From the NCBI GenBank assembly GCA_034231615.1, contig CM067314.1:8247501-8311500 (forward strand): 64,000 bases of DNA, written 5' to 3'. Shown here piece after piece: positions 1 through 10,888 of the stretch. The notes under the pieces were generated by a model. It was not told the origin of the DNA and did not search any database. It saw only the letters and a list, made by a program, of their open reading frames with translations. The stretch comes from Meghimatium bilineatum. Its lineage: Eukaryota; Mollusca; Gastropoda; Stylommatophora; Philomycidae. The position numbers and the translations under genes were made by a program. Within the stretch, counting starts at the first letter, position 1; each line of letters opens with the position of its first letter.

Positions 1-37
1 ATTAGTATTTCTTCATTGAGATCCACAAGTACACAAA

Positions 38-94
38 GAAACCACCGGATCTTATTGAAACCACCGGATCTTATTGAAACCACCGGATCTTATT
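38..94. repeat. 19-bp tandem repeat, 3 copies
   Basis: Three head-to-tail, essentially identical copies of a 19-bp unit (gaaaccaccggatcttatt). No coding potential. Confidence 0.9.
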
Positions 95-605
95 ATGTAA
101 ACCATTACCGGCTCATTAATTGCTGACGCCCTACTACTTGTCACGAATTGTAATAAGTAACACATGTTGTTTCACACACACACATCTTAGATAAACAATA
201 TGGCTATAGTTATTCTCTTCTAATAAGTACAAGCTCACCAAAATTTACAGAAATGCAGGGCTTACATGATTGTGGTATGGTGTGGGGAGTCTACTTCATT
301 AGCGTGTCTTTCATCAGTAAAATGGAAATATCGTACAAAAGACGCTATAACAATGAGCGTTGTGTGACACTGTGACAGTTTCAGTAATCGATGTTAACAT
401 CCTTGATTCTAATTATTTTCTCTTCTCCATTTTCTGTCCTCCAGATGTTTCAAAAAACCATTTTTGCCTAATGTAAAAACAATCACAGCTGGCAGCAGGC
501 AAAACCTATGTCGACTGTGCTTCACAGTCTTTAAGGCCCCTGTGACATGTTCCTATATTCCAACCGTTGATATATCTAGTGTCCGTAAATGTAGTCTGTT
601 ATCTA
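95..605. other. unannotated intergenic sequence
   Basis: AT-rich sequence in which I see no gene, recognisable repeat or RNA, apart from a short (AC)n run near 174. Confidence 0.5.
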
Positions 606-828
606 CCATGTATGTCGTAATAGGAGACTAAGGTGGTTTCGGGGACGGAATTTGCTGTCCCATCTCATATATGATGGAAGCCATGCTGAAGTCAGATGTG
701 TAAGGCCGAAAGGAACAGATATTTCAGCGTTTCAGTAAACTTTGACACGACGTTTTCTGTTCTCGAGACTACATCCTGCTAATCTGCAAGATTCTAAGAA
801 TGAATGCGGGAGAAGAATTAAATTTAAC
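606..828 (+). repeat. dispersed repeat R1, plus-strand copy
   Basis: Degenerate copy of a dispersed element seen at least four more times here (38882-39118 plus; 9828-9970, 44130-44403 and 63590-63865 minus). Shared blocks in order are a 'gtcgtaa.aggcgactaagg' segment, a 'gctgtcccatc' segment, 'catgctgaagtc.gatgtg', 'ggccgaaaggcgcagatat', and 'gactacatcctgctaatctg' followed by a tail related to (GAA)n. The GAA-rich end suggests a retroposed, SINE-like or LINE-derived origin; no coding sequence is visible. Confidence 0.65.
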
Positions 829-1864
829 CCAAATATTATTCTGAAGTGCATTTAGCGATTCATCTCCGCAATATGTTGAGAGTTGAACCGTGACTAACGA
901 CTGTACTTACAAGAATTCCAAATAAAACGTAAACATGACCTAGAGGACCAATTTCCGTGTGATCTATTGGTTGGTCGTAGCTATTTTTGGCATGTGCCTC
1001 CAAGCATGTAAATAGGGTTCAATCAAAAGCACAAAAATATTCAAAAACCTAACGATCTGGGCCCTAATTAATTCTGTTAGAAGGCTTTTACTGTCAATAG
1101 ACACGGTTGAACATTCGGGAAATTTCCGTTCATCAGCTCGTTGTAATAGCGTTACTTTGGTAACACAAGATCAGCAGTAAACAGGATGCGATTGTATTCA
1201 TTGCGACTTCCTTTACATCTTTCATGGTGTGTCACACTCATTTTGTTTGGTGACAGCCACCGCACAAATATGGTGTTTCTCTGTGCTAGCTATTTATAAT
1301 CATTTGAATTGTGATTTGTTATGATTTTATTTCTTATACTAAACTGACATAGTGTTTGTGTGTATGTTATTTTTAATGTATTTTTAAAGCGATGTCACAA
1401 TACAGACTCACTGTGAGACAGACTAATACTCTAAACGTGGTTGCCAGATATTTACATCAGTTTTATGGCCAAAATGTATGTATAAATATTCGATATCAAA
1501 TCACCAAGAAAAACCAAATCTATAAATAAATGGAAGTGAGCAGATGAGAAACATATCAATCAAACTTGACAAGCGATTCAACTGGAAGTCACACCTGACA
1601 GTTGCTGAACAAAGAACAACTACAAAACTGTTTCGTGAGAAAGAAACATGCGGGCACAAGCTAAGGATCAAATATAAGCATTCTCCGAAAAGTTTATATC
1701 GGTATAGTCAGACCTGTAGAGGAATATGGAATGATAGCAAGGACATCAGCATCCAAAACGAAAACTGATGGTCTATCTGCAATACAAAATGCAGGTTTTC
1801 TACTAATATCAGGAAGGATGAAGGAAGCTCAAATCCATTAAAAAAACGAACAATCTGCATTGTT
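829..1864. other. intergenic sequence with a fragment of repeat M
   Basis: No gene is supported. About 925-1030 contains 'ctatttttggcatgtg.ctccaag', the hallmark of repeat M seen again near 18110-18200, 36895-37095, 37425-37570 and 46900-47030. The 74-codon frame near 1544 resembles nothing I know and has no splice or family support. Confidence 0.4.
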
Positions 1865-1990
1865 CCAGTTAGGGAGTTCAGGGAGCTTCGATTGGCTTGT
1901 GTGATACAAGCCGCATGCACTTACTGTCTCCACGTTATGGAGTTACAGGGAGGCTCCGAGTGGCTAGTGTGATAAAATCCACATACCCTT
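1865..1990. repeat. diverged ~70-bp duplication
   Basis: Two diverged, adjacent copies of a segment containing 'agttcagggagcttcgattggc' or 'agttacagggaggctccgag' and then 'gtgtgata.aa.ccgcat', lying just before a SINE copy. Confidence 0.45.
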
Positions 1991-2011
1991 GCTGTCCACG
2001 CTATGTTCAGG

Positions 2012-2114
2012 GTGTATTTTTACACTCCGACAGAAAATCCAGTCTTTACCCGGATCGAATCCTGGATGTCACGGGTGTAAAATCAAAGCTCTAACCTCTC
2101 GGCCATGCACCACT
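2012..2114 (-). mobile_element. tRNA-derived SINE, family 2 (partial)
   Basis: Read on the minus strand it begins with a Leu/Ser-tRNA-like head: a box A (tggccgagaggttagagc, complement of 2088-2105) followed by a box B (ccaggattcgatcc, complement of 2052-2065). The same arrangement occurs on the minus strand at 36630-36726. Split pol III promoter boxes within a dispersed repeat define tRNA-derived SINEs. Target-site duplications were not identified, and the 3' part is short or eroded. Confidence 0.65.
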
Positions 2115-2300
2115 CCAGTTCATTGCAATGGAAAAAACATTCAAACATTCGCCCAGTGTACGACAGAAGAGAAGAATGAGTGTTTGTCCAAAGGAAAAAA
2201 AAGTATGCGCGTGTCAAACCATCTGATGCAAACCCAAATCTCTAGATCAATTACAGGCAGATTGAAGAGAGCCAACTTCTGCCACATCTCCAGTCACTTC

Positions 2301-3160
2301 TACCAACAACACAAAGATATCCTCACAAACCTAACAACAACACAAGACATCCTCACAAACCTAACAACAACACAAAGATATCCTCACAAACCTAACAACA
2401 ACACAAAGATATCCTCACAAACCTACCAACAACACAAAGATATCCTCACAATCCTAACAACAACACAAAGATATCCTCACAAACCTAACAACAACACAAA
2501 GATATCCTCACAAACCTAACAACAACACAAAGATATCCTCACAAATCTACAAACAACACAAAGATATCCTCACAAATCTACCAACAACACAAAGATATCC
2601 TCACAAATCTACAAACAACACAAAGATATCCTCACAAATCTACCAACAACACAAAGATATCCTCACAAACCTAACAACAACACAAAGACATACTCACAAA
2701 CCTACCAACAACACAAAGACACAAAGATATCCTCACAAATCTACAAACAACACAAAGATATCCTCACAAACCTACCAACAACACAAAGATATCCTCACAA
2801 ATCTACCAACAACACAAATATATCCTCACAAATCTACCAACAACACAAAGATATCCTCACAAACCTACCAACACACACAGATATCCTCGCAAATCTACCA
2901 ACAACACAAATATATCCTCACAAACCTACCAACAACACAAAGATATCCTCACAAACCTAACAACAACACAAAGACATACTCACAAACCTACCAACAACAC
3001 AAAGACACAAAGATATCCTCACAAACCTACCAACAACACAAAGATATCCTCACAAATCTACCAACAACACAAAGATATCCTCACAAACCTACCAACAACA
3101 CAAAGACATCTTCACAATCCTACCAACAACACCACGATATCCTCACAAACCTACCAACAA
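2301..3160. repeat. 31-bp minisatellite, ~28 copies
   Basis: Tandem array with a 31-bp period, core 'aacacaaagatatcctcaca', with variants (aacctac, aatctac, cctaaca) and occasional short insertions (acaaagac). A 176-codon frame overlapping its left end is only the translated repeat. Confidence 0.95.
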
Positions 3161-4310
3161 AATTTTTATAAAATAAATAACTTTAATGGGTTAGAAAACA
3201 GCCCCCCAAAACGTCTCCATAATAACAAAGGTTACTGGTATAATTAAAAAAAGAACAACAGCCTGTTCCAAGAAAAACATTTTTTTGCAATGTATTTTGT
3301 GGCTTCTAATTTTGTACATGCATACACCCCTGTGGTTGGTAGGGAGCCAGAGATGTACAGCGCAGCATTGGGGAAGAGGAAACTGACAGGGGCATAGTGA
3401 CTAAGGACGTGACGATCCTTGTGACTTGAACATTTGGTTGCCTACCTGGAACAACAGAAAAGTCCGGTTTAACCAGTAGTCAATTGGTGGCGGGGAATGC
3501 GCCCAGTGAACCCTATCTTGGCTGCAGTGTCTCGGAACAGTGCATAGGTTGAAACCTACCATCCTAGTGTTGTGATAGTTATTCTCTGGCTCTGGCCCGG
3601 GGTGGGTAGAAAATCCACAGACTTCCCAGCAATATAATGCCAGTTAGAGCTAGGATTATGATATTTTTGTTTTACATAACTAACCCTAACCCTAAATAAC
3701 TAAATATTTCAATTATTAAATGATGAACATGAAATTTACAAACACAGACAAGGGAAATAATTAAACATGTGGTGGCGTCTACATGTACTGTACCACAATT
3801 TGTGTAGAGAACTTGTAAAACATAATGAAACGAACTTTAATTCAGAGCAAGCTTTACGTCTAATAACTGCAGAGATAAGATTACGTTTTATTCTATTTGT
3901 TGGGCTAAATTTGAGAGAGAAACAGTTATGCCAAAAAAATTGCTTCTATGACCAGACATTATCATTTATCAACTTACACAAGAAAATATGTACGAATTTA
4001 TACATTTTTAAGTTGCCATTTTTTTTAAAAAAGCAAGCCAAAACATGAAGTTCATGGTCAAGAAGAAATAAAAATGGTCATATTTGTAATATTTGACTGT
4101 GAAATTGGCAACCAAAGCACCAACTTGCCCGTGCCCGTATTCCACGAATTATTACTTGATGTATAATTTATGTATGATGTTGTTTACTCACCCATCACGC
4201 ACATCTGTTGCGATGCACCATTAGTTTGAGTTATGAGTGAAAGGTATCATGCATTTTTTCAAGCAGTTCGTTTTTGATATACCAGTTTCCGTATTTCTAT
4301 AATATGTGAT
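3161..4310. other. intergenic sequence, no gene seen
   Basis: Contains two telomere-like units (taaccctaaccctaa near 3681) in otherwise unremarkable AT-rich sequence. The 93-codon frame at 3767-4048 is low complexity at its end and has no recognisable domain. Confidence 0.45.
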
Positions 4311-4577
4311 GTGGGACGCGTAGCGCAGTGGTTAGCGCATGACTTCGCATATAAATGGTTCTAGGTTCATTCCCCAGTTGAGGCGGAAATGTGTTTCAAA
4401 ACCGCAGTGGTTCCCAGGTCGACTCAACCAACAATTTGTTACCGAACCAGTTCGGGAAGTAAATACTGCGCGGGAGAGGAGATTGCTATAGCCCTCATAT
4501 AGCAGAGCCTCTGAAATGTAAGATCACTAATATCTCGCAACGCTACGGTAATTAAATGCTATGGGTTAACTTTATTG
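4311..4577 (+). mobile_element. tRNA-derived SINE, family 1 (copy a)
   Basis: The tRNA-like head has a box A (tagcgcagtggttagcgc at 4321-4338) and a box B (ggttcattcc at 4364-4373). It is followed by a conserved body (ccagttgaggcggaaat; cccaggtcgac; gggaagtaaa; cctctgaaatgtaagatc) and the end 'aaatgctatgggttaacttta'. The whole ~265 bp aligns collinearly with the copy at 59203-59470, so this is a full-length SINE. No clear target-site duplication is visible here. Confidence 0.88.
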
Positions 4578-5460
4578 AGGCTGATGGTAATTAAACCAAG
4601 TCCGTTCTAGCTGCACCGAATCGCCTTGAAACTCAAGTTAAAGTTAACGGGGTTTTCGATACTTGATTAACCACAACCAGATGTGGCTTTCCTGGCAGTT
4701 TTAAACCTGTATTATATACTTCAGTCTCGAGAGCGACATTGACTCACACATCTAAACATTATGTGAAAGCAACTTTTCTTCCCCCCTCCCCTCCACCATA
4801 TTGCTGAACTAGTGATTTGATCACATGGAAGGTTTCATTCATGGGAGATACTGCTCAACTAGTGACTTAGTACCTACTACAAAATACTACAAAATAGTCA
4901 CTCTACGTCCCCACTCTAAAAATTCGTGATACGCCACTGACAAACACATAAATTCTTTAACAATCCAAGCAGACGTGGTCAAATAAATTACGAATTTAAA
5001 ATTCCACTAAGTATAAAAAATATAATTAACTCAGATTTTAAATGGCCAAATTTACATGATACGAACCATTGTTTATCAAATGTAATCAGGAAAAAAACTA
5101 TTGAACACATGTTAATTAAATGTTAAAAATACAACAAACACTGGATGAGATTTTAAACCATTTTAAGAGCAAGCATATTCCAATAAATTTAGTAAAAATG
5201 TTAGTCTAAAGTAGAAAAATGAAACATAAAATAATGAGACACTTCCTTGATGTTATCAATTCAGGATTTTCTCTATCACCTCACCTCCACATACCCTCAA
5301 CTGTTTCCTGCAAAATAATTTTAGTGAGAGAGTCGTGTCTCGTTATGAGAGAGACATGTCCAAACCAAGCAAGTTTATTCCGTTTCACCACTGTCAAAAT
5401 TGGTTCTTGATAACCTGCACATTTCTTTATTTGCAGCCAGACAAATATATTTGTCTTGTG

Positions 5461-5500
<40 letters not shown>
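4578..5500. other. intergenic sequence with (TA)n microsatellite
   Basis: No gene supported. A short (TA)n/(TATG) tract at about 5466-5505 immediately precedes the LINE remnant that follows. Confidence 0.45.
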
Positions 5501-5503
<3 letters not shown>

Positions 5504-5548
5504 ACGCAACTACTACAGCTGTTGGCAGAGCGATGGATCAATTTGAAC

Positions 5549-5720
5549 ATGTTTGGTGCTCATAGGTGCCATAGAGTCCATCGTTGTTAAGTTGTTTTAT
5601 GTTTCATTTTGGTAACACACCTACCTATTTTTGTATTTCTTGACATTTTGCCCTGTGTTACCCCAGCCACCTACTTCCTGTTTAGGGTTGTTACCCTACA
5701 CTGGTTGATTTATCCCTAGA
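5549..5720. mobile_element. 172-bp insertion with 10-bp target duplication
   Basis: It sits between two copies of caatttgaac (5539-5548 and 5721-5730) inside the RNase H-LINE fragment; the paralogue at 35772 has no such insertion. The insert has no recognised tRNA boxes, inverted ends or coding sequence, so its family is unknown. Confidence 0.7.
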
Positions 5721-5786
5721 CAATTTGAACGCCTTACGGGAAAATGTACGAACAAGTGACTGTATAAGTGAAGATGACTTGTTCTT

Positions 5787-6301
5787 AGGAATTCTAAGAC
5801 AGATCACGCTATTTTCAAGAACAAAAATGTAAACATGGACGCTATAGTTGCATTATACAAGACCATTATTATACCATCACTGTGATACCAGTACCAAACC
5901 TGGATAATGACAGAACAAGACAAAAGAAAAATAGTGACAGCAGAAATGACATGTCTACGAAGAATACTCGAAGTGTCATTAAGAGATAGAATTAGAAGCG
6001 ATAACATCAGACAAATAACCAAAACAATACCAGTATTGGAACACATCAAAAGACAACAGATCAATTTGTTTTCACACGCTTCCAGACTACCAACAGGCAA
6101 CATATCACAGATGGTCATGACACACAGACATCACGGCTATAAAGCTAGAGGCTTTATAATATAAAAGATGAACCACAGAAATCAAATAGACCACAGGAAC
6201 AAGCTTACAAATAGCACACAAGAAGATCGTATCTAGCGAACTCTTCTACCTATGATGCCACAAGACAAACAAGAGCTACAGCGTGTAGATAGAGATAGAT
6301 A
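5787..6301 (+). mobile_element. nested LINE (RT C-terminal tail) fragment
   Basis: The frame at about 5895-6160 encodes the post-RT tail of a LINE-B element: the polypeptide with 'EMTCLRRILEVSLRDRIRSD' and 'EHIKRQQINLFSHASRLP' parallels the tails at 41332-41709 and 9985-10150. The fragment ends in a (gata)n-type tail (gatagagatagataga, about 6287-6301). The flanks 'gacttgttct' (5776) and 'gacttgattc' (6302) look like an imperfect target-site duplication. It is a 5'-truncated, inactive insertion. Confidence 0.75.
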
Positions 6302-6520
6302 GACTTGATTCCTGACTAGAATAAAGGAGCTTGTATGGAAATGTGGTGTCGCTAGAAAAGAGCGGTTTCGTGATCAAGGAAGAATGATGGCCATCAACGA
6401 CGTACTGGAACCGTCAGTCAACGTGTAATGACGGATACACTCAAGGAGAGATCTGAGCACCTATGGACTTGTCCGGAGTTCAGTGACGATGATCCAACGA
6501 CTAACTAACTAACTAATTTC

Positions 6521-7375
6521 GGAATATAAAAACATGTTGAAGATGTGATTGGAAGAGAAACCTGAAAGACACCACGGAAGTAGAACACGGTTAGCCGGTT
6601 TTATTCTATGTATCCCCTTTGTTCTCTGCAAAAACCGGGTCGGCGTTGTTTTTTTTACACAAATTAGAATTGTGTTTACTTTTAATAACTACAATCAACA
6701 CTGCTCCATTCCTTCCCCTGATTCTCATTCATCGCCCCATCCTGTCTACATCAAAGTTGAATTGTCTCGTGTCTTTATTCGTGCCAACTTGTTCTGTGTT
6801 TTTAATTGTCTCCTAAATTTGACTGGCAATTTATTATGCAATGTTTTCACACATGATTTTTAATGCTGCTTCTGCCCTTTGATACGTCCTTCTTCAACGC
6901 TTTAGGTTGACTAATGAGTTCTGTAGAGAATGTTTGCTTAGTTGTCTGGCCACGGAAAGTCTTAAGCAATGTTTTTTTGTACTTTTTGCACCTTCGTTTA
7001 TCCTGCTTTTAATGAAAAATATTATTCTGTTATTTATGATTTATGTAATTTCGTCTACAAGGGCATTGTTGTACTTAACTAGATTTCTGTAACTTTCTTT
7101 ACTAGGTCATTTTTGTACTTAACTAGATTTCTGTAACTTTTTCTACTAGGTCAGTGTTGTACTTACTTGATATTATGCTGAAATTTAAGAATTGGAATTG
7201 TTTAAGGTCAATCTTGATAATATTGAAAAACCAGAATTATGTTTAAAGCAAATAATTATATTTGTTGGAGCAGTGATTTTTCCGCCTCATTTGTTGGTAT
7301 CACTTCTGTCTTATTGTTGTAAGCAACATCATTTTTGTCAAGTTGTGAAGTTACTGTAGATTACTATCTTACAAA
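6521..7375. other. intergenic sequence, no gene seen
   Basis: AT-rich. A short duplication (ctttactaggtca.t.ttgtacttaactagatttctgtaac) occurs at about 7069-7160. The 104-codon frame at 6549 shows no domain or splice support. Confidence 0.4.
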
Positions 7376-7380
7376 ATAGA

Positions 7381-8325
7381 GAATTATTTTTTCAGAAGTC
7401 CTAATTGTTTAACAAGTTAATTTTCTCAGAAGTCCTAATTGTTTAACAAGTTAATTTTCTCAGAAGTCCTAATTGTTTAACAAGTGAATTTTTTCAGAAG
7501 TCCTAATTGTTTAACAAGTGAATTTTCACAGAAGACCTAATTGTTTAACAAGTGAATTTTCTCAGAAGTCATAATTGTTTAACAAAAGAATTTTCCCAGA
7601 AGTCCTAATTGTTTAACAAGTGAATTTTCCCAGAAGTCCTAATTGTTAAACAAGTGAATTTTCCCAGAAGTCCTATTTGTTTAATAAGTGAATTTTCTCA
7701 GAAGTCCTAATTGTTTAACAAGTGAATTTTCTCAGGAGTCCTAATTGTTTAACAAGTGAATTTTCCCAGAAGTCCTAATTGTTAAACAAGTGAATTTTCC
7801 AAGAAGTCCTAATTGTTAAACAAGTGAATTTTCTCAGGAGTCCTAATTGTTTAACAAGTTAATTTTCTCAGAAGTCCTAATTGTTTAACAAGTGAATTTT
7901 CTCAGAAGTCCTAATTGTTTAACAAGTGAATTTTTTCAGAAGTCCTAATTGTTTAACAAGTGAATTTTCACAGAAGACCTAATTGTTTAACAAGTGAATT
8001 TTCTCAGAAGTCATAATTGTTTAACAAAAGAATTTTCCCAGAAGTCCTAATTGTTTAACAAGTGAATTTTCCCAGAAGTCCTAATTGTTAAACAAGTGAA
8101 TTTTCCCAGAAGTCCTATTTGTTTAATAAGTGAATTTTCTCAGAAGTCCTAATTGTTTAACAAGTGAATTTTCTCAGGAGTCCTAATTGTTTAACAAGTG
8201 AATTTTCCCAGAAGTCCTAATTGTTAAACAAGTGAATTTTCCAAGAAGTCCTAATTGTTAAACAAGTGAATTTTCTCAGGAGTCCTAATTGTTTAACAAG
8301 TGAATTTTCTCAGAAGTGAATTTTT
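7381..8325. repeat. 34-bp minisatellite with 442-bp higher-order unit
   Basis: About 28 copies of a 34-bp unit with the core 'gtcctaattgtttaacaag'. Diagnostic variants (gtgaattttttcag, cacagaagacc, cataattgtttaacaaaag, tttgtttaataag) recur in the same order with an offset of 442 bp (7484 to 7926), exactly 13 units, so a 13-mer block was duplicated. Confidence 0.95.
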
Positions 8326-8599
8326 AACTGTGAACTGACTTTGTCCAACTTCGTATTCTATATTGTCTGCTTCGTGTTATCAGCAAGTCTGTGGATACAG
8401 TTGACATAATCACGAGACACTCTTTGATTGTGTTTGTTGTGTACATTGAATAATTCGTGTCTTGTACCCAGTTAATAATTGCATATGCCTTACTACGAAT
8501 TCTTCAGTTGGCTCCAATTATCTCTGAATATTCTTCTGCATTATTTTATTAACATCTGTGATAAAAAGACTATTTTAGACCATTAACTTTAAATATTTT

Positions 8600-9060
8600 T
8601 CTCTGTCGTTCTGGAGTATCTGTTCTTCTTCTTCTTCTCGTTCGCAGTTTGACATGTCTACACAGCAAGTCCTGTTTTCTTAATAAATGCTGCTGTATTT
8701 GAAAGCTCATCAGTGCTCCCATGCATCTTTCTGTGGATATCCATCTCTGTGAGCCAGTGTTCTTCCCTTAACTGGTTTAGTGTATAGCAGTCTTGCAAGA
8801 TATGTTCAGCTGTCTGTGCTGCCTGCCCACATGGGCACAGTGGTTATGGTACCAATCTTAGTCTATTTAAGTAGCTGTTTAATCTGTTGTGTCCTGTTCT
8901 GAGGTGGAAAATAATAACCTGCTCTGCTCTGGTGAGATAGTTGTAATTGTATTTTGGGTGGTCAACTTTCCTGATGGCTTTGATGAGGATCTTCTTTTCT
9001 TGGGAGGTGATTTCTTGGTCTTTTTGTTCCTAAGTATCTGTTAACATCCGTATTTGTTTA
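8600..9060 (-). pseudogene. LINE-A1 C-terminal remnant (RNase H LINE tail)
   Basis: On the minus strand this encodes the same post-RNase H tail as the near-complete element at 10.7-14.8 kb: an RTGHNRL motif, then a Cys-rich segment (CPCGQAAQTAEHILQDC) and an AFIKKTGL ending. It finishes in a (GAA)n tail, seen as cttcttcttcttctcg near 8623. Stop codons interrupt the frame. A 5'-truncated dead copy of the same LINE family, in opposite orientation. Confidence 0.8.
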
Positions 9061-9282
9061 TCTCTGTGACATAAGCTTCTTGTGTGGCCTGCATCCAATA
9101 TCCATTGTCTATTTGTGCAATCATCTACATTCTGGATATATCCATTGGTGATATACATTCTAAACATATCAAATGTAGGTCCAACTTCTAAACATATATA
9201 ATTTTGTTAACCTATATTCTAAATATATTTATTGTAGGTCTACGTATAAACATATACATGGTTGTTCTACATTCTAAATATA

Positions 9283-9827
<545 letters not shown>

Positions 9828-9970
9828 TTCTTCTTCTGCTTCTTCTTCTTTTACCGCGTTCATTCTAAAACTCCTGCAGATTATCAGGATGCAGTCCCGA
9901 GACGGGAATGTGTTGTGTCATGGTTTACAGCATTGCTGCGAGATCTGCGACTTTCATCAGCCAATGAATG
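9828..9970 (-). repeat. dispersed repeat R1, partial minus-strand copy
   Basis: Begins with (TTC)n, then 'ctcctgcagattatcaggatgcagtc' and 'tcatggtttacagcattgctgcgagatctgcg', matching R1 copies at 44130 and 63590. It is truncated beyond that point and abuts the tail of a LINE on the same strand. Confidence 0.7.
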
Positions 9971-9984
9971 AAAGATAAGACTAA

Positions 9985-10600
9985 CAAACTGTCCCATGAT
10001 TGTCGTGATACATTCTCATAATGTGGTCAAACCACTTGATCTGCTGCCATTCTATGTATTCTGTGCAAAGTGTTATACCTATTTTCCCCCCTGATGTCTT
10101 CAGTTCGTACTCTGTCAATCCTTGTAATCCTTGCGGCTTTCTATAATATTATCTTTCTGTAATGTGAAGATGAGAGAGACCAGGTTTGGCACTGGTAACA
10201 CAGTGTTGGTAGGAATATACTGTAGATCATTTGTGTTTTAACTTTCATCTCGATCTTGGGATGAAGAAGTAGTGGTGACAGTTGATATGTTACTGCATTT
10301 GCCTTTTGACATATCGTCTCTATCTCTCTATCAAGACTTCCATTTTCTGTAAAAATACAACCGAGATATTTGAACTCTGTTACTTGTTTTACTCCTATAT
10401 TGTCTATCTGTATGTTTAGTGGGCTCGGTGTTCTGCAAATTTGTATAGTTTCTATCTTTTGTGTATTGATTTTCATGTTGAATTTTCTACATGTTACTGA
10501 TAGTGAGTTAACATGATTTTGTAGTTGTTCTTCATTTTCGTGTACGAGGTTCTGGTCGCCTGCGAAAAGCAATTCATTTAGTTCATTTTTTTAGTTGTTC
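9985..10600 (-). pseudogene. LINE-B reverse-transcriptase C-terminal fragment
   Basis: The open minus-strand stretch 10141-10572 encodes the region from the RT catalytic box to the thumb: LLFA-D-Q (here 'MLFAGDQNLV', where the usual YADD/FADD aspartate pair has become A-G-D), then 'KYLGCIFTENGSLDREIE', 'CQKANAVTYQLSPLL' and 'LPTLCYQCQTWSL'. Beyond a stop it continues with 'QQIKWFDHIMRM'. This is a 5'-truncated non-LTR retrotransposon remnant; the altered catalytic box and stops make it inactive. Confidence 0.85.
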
Positions 10601-10638
10601 TGAGTTATCTTGTTCTGAGTCGGTGATGTTGCCCTCTG

Positions 10639-10683
10639 CACTTTTTTTTTTTTGTTTTTTTTTTTTTGTTTTTGTTTTTTTTG
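10639..10683. repeat. poly-T tract
   Basis: About 45 bp of T with scattered G, directly upstream of the 5' end of the large LINE. Confidence 0.9.
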
Positions 10684-10888
10684 GGTCTCAAATGTGTCTT
10701 TAATATCATCAGATGTTCCCCCCATCGAGGCCAGAACCTTGAAGTGGTGATGGGGCTTAGTTCAGCCATCAGAGGCTGGAAACTAAGACTGGTCGGGCAC
10801 TCCCACTCGAGCAGGACCATAGTCCGGCCCTAGTAAGCAGAGTGCTGAAGACGGAGGCAACCAGCCAAAAGGCGCACAGATAATCAGG

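Larger units (their letters stand above)
5503..6520 (+). mobile_element. RNase H-LINE 3' fragment with two nested insertions
   Basis: Three pieces (about 5503-5548, 5721-5786, 6302-6520) align in order with the 3' part of the RNase H-bearing LINEs at 35740-36045 and 58400-58744, ending in the same (taac)n tail. Shared markers are 'gctgttggc.gagcgat', 'ttgaacgcc.tacgggaaaa', 'aatgtggtgtcgctagaaa' and 'cactcaaggagagatc'. The copy is interrupted at 5549-5720 by an insert flanked by a perfect 10-bp duplication (caatttgaac) and at 5787-6301 by a piece of another LINE. Its reading frame is destroyed. Confidence 0.8.

Noticed and set aside
1544-1768. 74-codon basic frame as a small gene
   Set aside because: No homology, splice sites or conserved context that I can recognise.
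3681-3695. Telomere-like taaccctaaccctaa
   Set aside because: Only two to three units; too short to indicate a chromosome end or fusion point.
7381-8325. Regulatory enhancer array
   Set aside because: Repeats alone do not support this, and no gene is recognisable nearby.
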